From: Cryptomeria japonica | Taxonomy: Eukaryota > Streptophyta > Pinopsida > Cupressales > Cupressaceae | Assembly: GCF_030272615.1 (NCBI RefSeq) | Contig: NC_081409.1 | Coordinates: 209,979,190-210,039,189 of the forward strand | DNA length: 60,000 nucleotides | Reading direction: 5' to 3' | Part shown: positions 11,544 to 21,821 of the stretch, in pieces | How positions within the stretch are numbered: position 1 is the stretch's first letter | How the letters are laid out: each line of letters starts with the position of its first letter | Made by a program: the position numbers and the translations under genes | Notes under the pieces: model-generated | The model's input: the letters and a program-made list of their open reading frames with translations, nothing else | Database searches by the model: none | What the model was told of the DNA's origin: nothing

Positions 11544-12730
11544 TATAATGGTAGGAAAATGATGAGTGATGGATCAAGAGGAAAACAACCCTTTCCCTCA
11601 AAGAGAGATGAGAGTTTCACTTATTGATTATCCTTCAAGAACTTTTCACCATTACATTAGGAAGATAAGGGATGAGATAATTCACTAGATTCAATCTCCA
11701 CACAAAGATGATAGATTAAATCCTAAATGAATTGAGAATGTTAGGATGATCCCCTCTTCCTTTGTTTGAAATGGAAGGGAATTGATTAAATTATGTAGTT
11801 CAAAAGTGACAAAGAATCGATTATAACTTTAAATAAAAATATGGGATGAAGCTGTGCACCTAGATTTGGTAGTAAAATATTGAGATGAAGTCCCCCTACA
11901 AATTTGACGGAAAGTTGTCTGGACCGTGGCGAGAATGTACATAGTCCTCCAAAAAATTTGTGAAATGAAAAGGGTTTTTCCACCTCTGCAAGTGAAGCCT
12001 AAATCCGAAAGTATAGTTGTGCACCTGCAACCTACACACATAAAAGAGAGGGAAATGTGTTGGGATTGGGGGTTTGCCTTTAGGTCAAACCCTAGTTTTG
12101 GAATTAACCAAGTAATGAAAGAAAGTACTTGCAAGTAGATGTAAAAGAAAGACTAAATTGTAAATCACCTCAAGGGAGGTTGTAGTAGCAATGTTGATAG
12201 AAATGCTTGTGTGAAATTGAATGTTGAAAGGGATCTCCTCTTCAATGGTTGAATCCTTGACTTGAATGCAACACCTAGCCTTGAAGGGAGACTTGAGAAT
12301 GCTCAATGCTGGAAAAGAATGCTTGAATGCTTGGATGATTGATCTCTTATGCAACTCTAATCTCTCCAACTTTGACCTATCCAACTTATGAAAATTAGAG
12401 AGTTAATTCCCCCTTAAATACATGTTTGAAGGATTTAAATTTTGTCAAGGGCCGATATCGGGAGAATTTTCCCGCTCACTGCACAACCCACAATGCATGT
12501 TCTAGGAAGGTCCTGCCTGAAAATAGGACAGGGACAGGGGCACCACGCCCCTGTCCTACCCCTTTCTCTAGGGTAGAGTGCAGATAGAGTGATGTGGAGG
12601 CCAAGGAAGAAGCTATTTTCGCAAGCCGAGCACTCTCTAGTCTCCGATCAAGCTAGAGGATTCGAGTTCGCATGAATGAGGAACCTAATACAGTCATAAA
12701 TTGTTAGGGTCACAATTTTACAACACTACA
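11544..12730 (-). mobile_element. Gypsy LTR copy A, minus strand
   Basis: On the minus strand it starts TGTAGTGTTGTAAAATTGTG at 12,730 and ends at 11,544, where the expected CA is mutated to TA. It is about 1.19 kb and aligns along its length with copy B at 14,295-15,534. A polypurine tract abuts it at 12,731-12,748 (minus strand AAAGTGGGGGCTAAC), so copy A is the 3' LTR of the element that includes copy B. It contains one perfect 10-bp GC hairpin at 12,532-12,556, where copy B has three. Confidence 0.8.
12532..12556. repeat. Perfect GC-rich hairpin in LTR A
   Basis: GGACAGGGGC and GCCCCTGTCC form a perfect 10-bp stem around the 5-base loop ACCAC. It lies in the transcribed half of the LTR. 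Confidence 0.85.
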
Positions 12731-13445
12731 GTTAGCCCCCACTTTAGTGGGAGTATAAGCGTACGCCAATATTGTCAGTAAAGTACAAGGAAACAAGATT
12801 GAAATACTTTTACCACGTCAAGGAGGCAAGATGTGCCAAGCCCCCATTGGACTTAGGATCTTACAACTTTGATTGACAAAGTCAAAGGGAAGATCAAGAA
12901 GGGGAGAACCATGACTTTAGGTAGAAAATTTCCCTTCACTATGAGTCATGAAAGAAAGGATACAAAAGATTACAATGCAAAACAAAGTTCACTAAGTAAT
13001 TCTAAGTATCACAAGAAGGAAAATATGAGTAGAGTGTATGCCCCCATGTTAAAGAGATCACACACAGCTTATCGAGAGCGATGGCTTTAAGGTAGGATAC
13101 AACCAAGAGAGAGAGAGTAGAGGGAGAACGTTATCCCAAGGATTTAATCCCCAATCGAGGTATAAACCTGAAGATAATGAACTCAAAACATGAGGTAATG
13201 TCACTTTCCTCGGGGTCAGTATGCTATATGATAACTCATGTATATCATGTATGTATATGCATATAATAATCTTCATTCCCCAAAGAAGGACACTAACTTA
13301 GAAGAAAGGGAACAGAGGATGTCTTTTGAATCAACATGAAAGAGACAAAGAAATGATCTCAATGCTTTGCATCATCCCCAAGTACACATTAAGGGAACAA
13401 TGGAAGAACAAGGATACACATAGAAGAATGGTCACAAAAAGAGAA

Positions 13446-13487
<42 letters not shown>

Positions 13488-14294
13488 TTGAATTTTGAAG
13501 GTATTTCTGATTCTAGAGGGATCAAAAATCAATAAAATTAGCCAATCTTCTAAATTTAGGCTATTAAATATAGTCATAATAGTCTCCCAAAATTTTGGGA
13601 AAAACGTCAAGGACCGTGGCAAGAACACACATGGTCCAACCAACTCTTTTTGAAATTTTTCAGGGATAGATATTATAATGATGTTAAAGCTATCCCCAAA
13701 AAATTGGCGAATTTTACGATCTCTAGATGGGCGAAATGAAGGCACAAATGTGAAAATAGGACCCTATTAGGGTTTTGATTTTAAAAAGAAGAATTGAATT
13801 GTAATTTTGAAAAGGGTCAAACCTAATGGATAGGGACACCTTGAAAAATGTTTATAAAATGTAACTGAAATTGATTTGAAATTCACACAAAATCCAATTA
13901 ATTTTAAAAATTAGGGTTTGATGACCTCACCACTTAATTTTGAAATTTGAATTGTAGGATTGAAGACAAATCTGAAAATTAAATTGAAATCCAATTTTTG
14001 CATGTGTTCAATATCGTTTTTGAAAATTAGGGTTTTAACAAGTAACCTCTTAGTTTTGTAAATTTTAATTGCAAATTGAACTAGACAATGAGGAAATTGA
14101 ATTTGACAATCAAAATAATTTTTAGATCTAAGATAACCACAAGCAATTTTTACAAATCACAAGTTCAATTTTAAATTTAAAAACTATGGTTTTTAATGAT
14201 TTAACCACTAAGTTTTCAGAAAGTTGAAACTTGTAAATGAAAAATATGCAATTTTGTTCAATGGAAAGCATGCAAGATGTCGGGTTCACCAAAA
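12731..14294 (-). mobile_element. Non-coding interior of a minus-strand gypsy element
   Basis: About 1.56 kb between the two LTRs with no gag or pol frame, so the element cannot move on its own proteins. On the minus strand it begins with a primer-site candidate at 14,276-14,291 (TGGTGAACCCGACATC, 3 bases inside LTR B) and ends with a polypurine tract beside LTR A. I could not assign the primer tRNA. Several minus-strand AAACCCTAAT words and a GA microsatellite are present. Confidence 0.7.
13447..13485 (+). repeat. (GA)n microsatellite
   Basis: About 19 uninterrupted GA units. The Arg/Glu and Ser/Leu repeats predicted across it in either direction are translation artefacts. Confidence 0.95.
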
Positions 14295-15534
14295 TGTAAT
14301 GGTAGGAAAATAATGAGTGATGGATCAAGAGGAAAACAACCCTTTCCCTCAAAGAGAGATGAGAGTTTCACTTATTGATTATCCTTCAAGCACTTTTCAC
14401 CATTACTTTAGGAAGATAAGGGATGAGATAATTCATTAGATTCAATCTCCACATAAATAAGATAGAGTAAATTCTAAATGAATTTAGAATGTTAGGATGA
14501 TCCCCTCTTCCTTTGTTTGAAATGGAAAGGAATTGATTAAATTATGTAGTGCAAAAGTGACAAAGAATCAATTATAACTTGAGATCAGAATATGGGATGA
14601 AGTTGTACACCTGGATTTGGCAGTAAAATATTGAGACAAAGTTGCCCTGCAAATTTGATGAAAAGTTGTTTGGACCATGGCGGGAATATACACAGTCCTC
14701 CAAAAAATCTATGAAATGAAAAGGGTTTTTCTACCTTTGCAAATGAAGCTCGAATCTGAAAGTACAGCTACACACCTACAACCTACACACAGAAAAGAGG
14801 GGGAAATTTATTGGGATTGGAGGTTTGCCTTTAGGTCAATCCCCAGTTTTGGAATTAACCAAGTAATGAAAGAAAGTACTTGCAAGTAGATGTAAATGAA
14901 AGACTGAATTCTAAATCACTTCATGGGAGGTTGTAGTAGCAATTTTGATAGAAATGCTTGTGTGGAATTGAATGTTGAAAGGGATGTCCTCTTCAATGGT
15001 TGAATCCTTGACTTGAATACAACACCTAGCCTTGAAGGGATATTTGAGAATGCTCAATGCTGGAAAAGAATCCTTGAATGCTTGATCACTTATGCAACTT
15101 GAATCTGTCCAACTTCAACCTCTCCAACTTATGCAAATGAGAGAGCGAATGCCCTCTTAAATACATGTTTGAAGGATTTGAATTTTGTCATGGGATGATA
15201 TCAAGAGAATTTTATCGCTCACTGCACAACCCACAATGCATTCTCTAGGAAGGTCCTTCCCCAAAATAGGGTAGGGACAGGGGCGCCATGCCCCTATCCT
15301 AGGAAGACAAGGGTGCCACACCCCTCTCCAAGGGGGGACAGGGGTACCATTCCCCTATCCTACACCTTTCATCGGGGTAGAGTGCGGATAGAGTGATGCA
15401 AAGGCCAAGGAAGAAGTTGTTTTCGCAAGCCAAGCACTCTTCAGTCTCCGATCAGGCTAGAGGATTCGAGTTCACATGCATGAGGACCTTAATGCATTTG
15501 TAAATTTCTAGGGTCCCAATTTTAGGACACTACA
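14295..15534 (-). mobile_element. Gypsy LTR copy B, minus strand
   Basis: On the minus strand it starts TGTAGTGTCCTAAAATTGGG at 15,534 and ends in CA at 14,295, about 1.24 kb. It is the 5' LTR of the non-coding element and is longer than copy A, in part because the GC hairpin region is present three times at 15,274-15,360. It cuts straight into the unknown reading frame that begins at 17,311. The flanking bases at 15,535-15,539 are CATGT. I did not find the matching duplication on the far side. Confidence 0.8.
15274..15360. repeat. Triple GC-hairpin array in LTR B
   Basis: Three imperfect copies of the GGACAGGGG-N-CCCCTNTCC hairpin lie at about 15,274-15,300, 15,305-15,330 and 15,334-15,360. 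LTR A has a single perfect copy at the same place. Confidence 0.8.
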
Positions 15535-17311
15535 CATGTATCAACTGATCTATTGATAGTGGAGGAACAAATGTATACTTACCTTGTAATTCACCAGACT
15601 CAAGGTCTTTGTCAAGTTGACTTCTGACCTGTCTATCTCTTCTAGATTTTTTGGTAGGAGCATGATCAAATTTTGTCTTCTTGCTTTGTTGGGCTCCACT
15701 GGATTGTGGCTTCCTCACCACTCTAACAAAATCACCTTTCTTCTTCACCTTTCCTACTTCCTCCTTAGACTTGGATTCTACAGCCACTAGAGATACTGCA
15801 AAATAGGTCCTTTTGGGCTTCTCATTTTGCTTCAACACACCTTTCCTGGATGGGCTAGGTTTTGCAGATTGTGCCACCAGAATAGGAGTAGGCTTAGTTT
15901 CTTTTAGTTTTACCTTGGACAGAACTGTATCAACCTTGGGCTTCTTGGTTTCCCCTTTGGCCTCCTTTTATGCATGACTTTCCATTTCTTTCTTCACCTC
16001 CTCCCAAGTGAAACCCATCTGAACTTCCACCTCCTCATCCATCTTTGTAACTTTCCTTTTTCTGGTAGGTGCAGTGAATCAATTGTGCAGTTCAAGGTCC
16101 TTCTCCTTGAATGATTTGAATCTCCCTTCCTTGGGATCCATCGATTGACTCAAAAGATGTTGGGCATATGCCTCAAGTGTGATAGAGTCAACTTCATACG
16201 CTATGGGCATGATCCACACTATTCTAGGTTCCACAACTTCCATTAGACACTGATCCTTGTCAACAATGAAGCATATGGTTTGTTCATATTTTTCAACAAT
16301 ATCTTTAGGGGTCCTTTTCCTTCTTTTCATTGCTTCTTGGAAGGATTTGAAATATTCCCGGAGAGAAGATATTCTCATTATTGCATCTCCAAGTCCCCAT
16401 AATCCTTCTTTGATCTGCATGGCCACCGGTCTGTTAGAGGCCCATTGGACCTTTCCTTTCACACTGAGTATCTCATTCAAGAAGTATAAAGCCAAGAAAA
16501 TAGGAAGTGTCCCATATTTAAATGTGTGCTTTTTATCCTACTTGATCTTCTTCAAATTGCTCAATAATTCATTCAGGAGGGTTGTGCGCAAATCATACCT
16601 TTTGTCTTCCTTCACCCTCTGATATGCAGAGTAAATAGAAGCATCAGAGCTAGAGTTATACTTGATTGACTAGTAAACCTTGTAATCGACTACCATTGAT
16701 GCAAATTTTACATCATTCTCTATAATGTCTTTTATGATCATTGATCTGCTTTCAAATTTTGATCCAGCGGTGGCTATCACCATGTCATTTGATACTTTAT
16801 TCAAGCTGGGCGCATCACCGATTTCAGCTAGCCCTATCACGGCTCGGATTGCCTATTTGGTGATCTTGTGTGGCCTATCAAACCATATGAACTCATCATG
16901 AGCATGAATAAGACTATTCTTGATCGACTTTGCTTCTTCAAACAACAAAAAGTGAACAAAGTGCGAGAAACCCTTGTCCTGAAGTACCTTGTATTCGGGT
17001 TTGAGATTTACCAAACTATCAGCCAAATGCTTGTTGTAAAGATCCAACATGTCTGCATTTCTAAGTTCCTTGAGATCATAGTGGATATAAGCCCTGATAT
17101 CTTCATTATGAAGAACGTCGTAGGGTACCGATGAAAATGCACCTTCCAAATCATCCTCAGTCGACTTGAAAGGATGTTTCTTGAAAATAGGTCGGGCCCT
17201 ATCCTTATTCTCAACCACCAATGGGGTAGCCACACCAAAAGTTGAAGCCATTTCAAATTCTAGGGTTTGTGAAATTAGAAATCCTGAACAAATAAATACC
17301 TTGCTTTGCAA
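15535..17311 (-). pseudogene. Long copia-associated reading frame of unknown function
   Basis: I do not recognise this protein. One minus-strand frame runs from 17,311 (alternative ATG at 17,251, starting MASTFGVATP) to the LTR B insertion at 15,535, about 590 codons. It has five in-frame stops (16,853 TAG, 16,670 TAG, 16,538 TAG, 16,079 TGA, 15,968 TAA) and no frameshift. Residues 1-410 or so look globular and acidic/aromatic (for example AYIHYDLKELRNADMLDLY and KGKVQWASNRPVAMQIKEGL). The last 180 or so are Lys-rich with basic clusters. It follows a copia gag on the same strand, where protease and integrase would be expected, and shows none of their motifs. The C-terminus is cut off by LTR B. 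It could be an extra element-borne protein or a captured host gene. Confidence 0.55.
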
Positions 17312-17679
17312 TCGGGCGCTAAAATTTTCTTTGGAGTCATTGAGATCGTTGTAGAAATAGCCAAATTGCTTTGTGCTCTTCTCTGCTCTATTTTATTGAT
17401 TGCATTGTGACAAATTGAAACTTTGAAATGCATATTTATCCTTTGAAAACATAATTTTCCACTATAATAAAAGAAACAATCGGTTATCATGATTTTCATA
17501 GAATCGCATACCGGAGCATCAAATCTTCTTAGAAACTTTCAGATAACATCTGCACATCTGGTTTAATTGTTTTGCAACCTACCAGAATCTATTGCAGACC
17601 ACCAAAGTGGGGTTCTTAGAATCTGCATGAAAGCTCCTCCTAAGGCATAAAGCCCTAGTTTCCAAATGAAGATCATGCA

Positions 17680-18867
17680 TCGGATTCGAGTGCAGACCCA
17701 TTTTCTACTTTAGATTCATTTTTTCTAACCCACATCTTCTCTTGCTTCTCCTTGATTTCTTCTACTTTTTCTTTTCCCTTCTTATTTGATTTTTTCTTGT
17801 CTACCGAAGCATTGTTCTTGCTTCTATAGTACTTTGCAATATGAATGGTTTTGTTGTATGTACGACAAACAACATTATTCTACATAGGTCTGAAGTTCAT
17901 CTAATTTGGTCTTGTCTTGCATTGATTAGAGACATGTCCAAACATCCCACATGCATAGCATCTCTTGTTTTGGAAATTATTCATTACTTCTTTACACATT
18001 TTTGACTTGTGTCTAAAATTATTGCATATGAAACACTGACCGATAAAGGTAGGAACATTATTCATGTTGTTCATTCCATTATTCATCCTTCTTCTACATT
18101 GATTCACCATATGACTAAACTTATTGCAAGTAAAGCATCTACCATTGAATTTTTGACCATTAGGTTGTCTTATCAAAAGATTCTTTCTCTTCTTTTGATT
18201 AGGTTTTGCATTGCCTTGTCCAGATCTAGAGGATTCACCTTTCTCAAATCCTAGACCTCGCATGTCCTTTCCATGCCTCTAACTCTTTAGCATCTCATCA
18301 AGCCTTGATGAGATATCTTTAAATTTGTCTTTGTATCCATTAGCAATATAAATTTCATCCCTTAAGGTAGCAATCTGTCTTTCAAGTTCTTGACCATTAT
18401 TTCTTGACTGTGTCAACTCCACCTTCAACTCATTCTCATAAGTAATCTTGAAGCATTCATCAACTCTTTCCTTCAATGATTGTGTCATATTATCTTCATT
18501 TCTCTTCTGGTTCTCAATCTCCTTAGTCGACCTCATCACAATGGATTGCATCTCATTTTTCAAAGCAACATTCTCTCTTTCAAGCTTGCTAACTTCATCA
18601 GCTTTATCCTAGTATTCCATTATCTGATCTTCTTTCTCCTTCAACTTGTCCATCAATTACTTCCTCATCTCTCTCGAGATGTTTGCTTGATCCTTCAATT
18701 CATTAATGAAATCATTATTAGCATTCAGGTTCTTCTTCAAGGTACAAAAATCATTTCTAGTTGCATCAAGATCCTCAAGTGCCGCACTGAGTTATCTTTG
18801 AAAACTAGAATCCATTGAATCAATTTCTTGGACCTTCCTCAAGTGGTCAAGCTTCCTCAAAGGAAGT
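17680..18867 (-). pseudogene. gag: Copia gag C-terminal part: coiled coil and zinc knuckles
   Basis: This is the nucleic-acid-binding end of a copia gag. One minus-strand frame runs from just inside the primer site at 18,868 to about 17,680, with stops near 18,792, 18,665, 18,610, 18,279, 17,901 and 17,880. The first half is a heptad-like coiled coil (ELERQIATLRDEI, KLERENVALKNEM). Three intact CCHC knuckles follow: CFTCNKFSHMVNQC, CFICNNFRHKSKMC and CYACGMFGHVSNQC. A fourth (CRTYNKTIHIAKYY) has lost its second and last cysteines. The usual gag N-terminal domain is missing, because the frame starts almost at the primer site. A Lys-rich linker leads to the unknown frame at 17,311. Confidence 0.7.
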
Positions 18868-18883
18868 AGGCTCTTAAACCAAT
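18868..18883 (-). promoter_or_regulatory. Degenerate initiator-Met primer-binding site
   Basis: The minus strand reads TTGGTTTAAGAGCC immediately inside the LTR end, a mutated form of the initiator-Met site that is better kept at 25,286 and 47,539. Confidence 0.65.
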
Positions 18884-19832
18884 TGTTGGAATCAGGGATC
18901 AATGAGAGGGGGGGGGGGTGAATTAGTGATCTACCAGTATATAAATTTTTTAACTTAACTTTAAACCACCGGAAAGCAATACTTGAAACTAAAATGCAGA
19001 AACATAAAATAAACAACCACGAGACCATAACACCGAATTTTTACGTGGAAAGCCAAATGGGAAAAACCATAGTGGGATTTGAACCCACAATATTATTCCA
19101 CTATGGCTAGTAGAAAAATAATATTACAATATGGGAATGCATAGGCATTCAGGTACACTACCTAGAGCTCACTGCTTAATTACAATAACCCGAAAGGCTA
19201 CAACCCTTAGGGAAGTCTCACTGACTTACAATATAATTATAGCAATGAATTAAAATGTATGAACTCTGAAATAACATCTACAATGCTTGGATGAGTTCCG
19301 GTTAAGTGCTAAATATATAGATTGGAGCACCTTCTCTAGTCTACTCTATTCAGCCCTGTTCTTTGTCTCAGTCAGCTACCGGATCAAGAATGCACATGTG
19401 AAGAAGCACCAAAATGGATTCTCAATCACATCTCGCTCACATACATTCACACCATCTACCAAAAAAATTACCTACATCAAACTTATATACCAACAACCAC
19501 AAGATAGATCATTTAACATGTCGGCTTGACCAGATCCAAAATATAAGTGCATATCACCAAAACAATAACAAAATGATGTGTCTATGTCGTCCCAATAATC
19601 CCAAACATGCTTCAATGCACTGCAATCACCGAAAAGCTTCTGGACCCAAAAATGCTTTGTTCTTATTGAAATACTGGTTAATAATCTATCGATTAACACC
19701 CGCTTTCGGATAAGGAGAATTACAACTGTCAAATCGGATCTCTATGAAGAGTTACCATCAATGACAATCCTAAACCAATAATCATCCACAGAAAACCATC
19801 AGAGATTACTAGATGAGTGTCAATTGCCAACA
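18884..19832 (-). mobile_element. Copia 5' LTR, minus strand
   Basis: The 949-bp LTR runs on the minus strand from TGTTGGCAATTGACAC at 19,832 to GATTCCAACA at 18,884, with TGTTGG/CCAACA ends. Near its 3' end it has an 11-base C run (minus strand) preceded by AATTCA. The module AATGGGAAAAACCATAGTGG at about 19,057 recurs in other copia LTRs of the window. Gag sequence and a primer site follow, so this is the 5' LTR. The partner LTR is not visible. Confidence 0.8.
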
Positions 19833-20215
19833 GGATATACAGACCTAAAATGGATGGAAGGGACAAAGGGGAGGGCATATATTTGGACTTAGATTTAGCA
19901 AGGATACCAGTGCCTTGAGAGTCAGTTATGTAACCAAGGTCATGATAATCAATATTTTCTTTGATACAAAAGGATTCTAATGTATCTCATTCATGGAGGT
20001 CTAATTGTTTGCCTTGATAAATCTTTTGACTAATGGGATACTTGTTTCTTTGGAAAAAATTCAAGTCAATATTGAGGTGGATATGATATGGAAGAAATGG
20101 TAGGATCACGAAGTAAATTGGACCCAATGGAAGTAGAGGAACCCATTTGACATGGAAGAGGTTCATGAACAACTTGTACAATAGCATTGGGATTGTTCAC
20201 CTTCTTTAATGGCTC
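19833..20215 (-). pseudogene. gag: Tat B gag tail fragment
   Basis: The minus-strand sequence is homologous to 3,935-4,165 of the first gag pseudogene: both have CCTCTTCCATGTCAA, then GATCCTA followed by ATTTC or CATTCC, then AAAG with a TATCC word, then GGCAAA and a GA[CT]CTCCA word. This is the Pro/Ser-rich tail of a Tat-like gag. It is interrupted on its right by about 1.2 kb of inserted sequence. Confidence 0.6.
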
Positions 20216-21429
20216 AATAACTAAGTCCTTAAAGCTATAACTGAGAGATTACACATCTATACTAAGTAGCTATCAAAATCATTATGAAGGTTCATTTAAC
20301 TTATCAACCCAGGGATGTGAACTTGAAATGGGTTAGCACTGTATGTGCACTAAGACTCTGTTATGGCCATTATAACTTAACTAAAGAACAATGTTGAAAT
20401 TTGAAATATTATAAATAACTAATGAAAGAAACTAAACTTAGATTAACAACTAATCTGAACATGCAAATCTTAAATTCACACAAACCACATGAATGAAATT
20501 CCAAACAAATAGATATAAAACTACTCTGCTCGCTTTGGCTACAGGAACACACATAACAGAGTTTAGTGGCTGTAGGCACAGTCATCTACTGGAACAATGC
20601 TAACTATTGAATGAAGAATAACTACTAAGCTAACTGAACAAAGTTCTCACCAAGTGGGCCCCCTTGAGTGAAACTTCCCAAATTAACACAAGTGTTGGAA
20701 AATCAGAATATCACTTTATTCATCAAAATAGAACTACACAAGATATAACAACATGCTCTTAAACTGTATTCCAAAACTGAAAGTAAACTTACAACATAAG
20801 AATATTCAACCTCCACAAGAGATCATCTAAATCGTTATTTATAGAAGAAAAAATACCAACAAATCCTAACTAACTGGACGACCATCTCCACAACATAAGG
20901 AGGGTGCCATTTATTGAAAGCATGAAAAGAGGAAAGGAAAGTTCATGCATGCGCTTAGATAAGTCACATAGGAATTCCTCAATAGAGATATAATGCAACG
21001 CCCCTAAATAGACTCAACTTTTGTACATGATTAGTTAAAAGGTAGTTGTGGCATTAAATAAAAAAAGCTCATCTACATTGGTTTCTCCTTGACTTCTTCA
21101 ACAACTGACCAACTGGTAAGAGTCATGCTCCTTGTTGCAAGCTTCATTATAACACCACATTCTTAGTACAAACCTGTGAAACATGTTAGCACATACAAAA
21201 CAACCACATTTCCCAAATCATCTTGAAACAAAATTCATTTCAACACATGCACATTTAACAGATAATTGCATAACATATGCATTAGTATCAAAAATTGTTT
21301 CAAGGTTAAACTTAAGCCCAAAAGGTAATAGTTTTTAAGGAAATAGTATAGCGAACAATGACATCACAATATCCAAGTCTTAAGTATTATCATTAAAAAC
21401 ATAATAAACCCTTAAAAAAAAGACTATAA
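20216..21429. other. Insertion within Tat B gag, with an LTR-like core
   Basis: The two Tat B gag fragments should be about 0.6 kb apart by comparison with the first gag, but 1.2 kb separates them. The interval has no coding frame. Its central part looks like a minus-strand LTR (see 20,693-21,154). Confidence 0.4.
20693..21154 (-). mobile_element. Possible short copia-type solo LTR
   Basis: The minus strand would start TGTTATAATGAAGC at 21,154 and end GATTTTCCAACA at 20,693. A TATA-like CTATAAATAA lies near 20,843 and a GAATAAAG poly(A)-like word near 20,722. No matching target duplication (ACAAG against CCACA) and no primer site were found, so the borders may be wrong. Confidence 0.35.
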
Positions 21430-21821
21430 ACTTGTCTCATTAGGGATCATGAGGAGAACTAGGAGGATTGATGGGATCTTCAGGTGGTATACGAGGAATG
21501 ATATGTTCATATTTTGCATATGTATGGGGGATTTGGGAAAGGATACAATGTTTTTGCATTAGGAGGATAGACTTTGTATCAAACTCTCTGTAATGGGAGC
21601 ATATGGTGGCATTGGGCCTTTCATTTATAAAGCATGGAAGGAACTTGCATCATGAATTAGATTAGCTGGGAAACCTATTGTGGATAGCCCTTGGTAGATT
21701 GCATCATTGGATGTATCATTTGATGGAGATGGTGTAGATTGCTCTTGTGAAATGTTAGGGGATGAGGAAATCATGAGAGATATTGAGGCTACTTGAGGAG
21801 AAATTTCTTGATGAAAGGTGG
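21430..21821 (-). pseudogene. gag: Tat B gag middle fragment
   Basis: The minus-strand frame from 21,831 down to 21,625 reads with VASISLMISSSPNISQEQST and SPSNDTSNDAIYQGLS. This parallels VASIPSIMPPSPKTSQKKS and SPSNNETSHVYLQGLS of the first gag (3,310-3,420). It is joined at 21,821 to the copia insertion. The same frame resumes at 34,046 on the other side of that insertion. Confidence 0.65.

Noticed and set aside
13331-13535. Coding frames across the GA repeat
   Set aside because: They are produced by the microsatellite and have no support outside it.
19078-19100. A tRNA T-arm-like hairpin in the copia LTR
   Set aside because: GTGGG/CCCAC with a 7-base loop is there, but the other tRNA arms are not, and the other LTRs keep only part of it.
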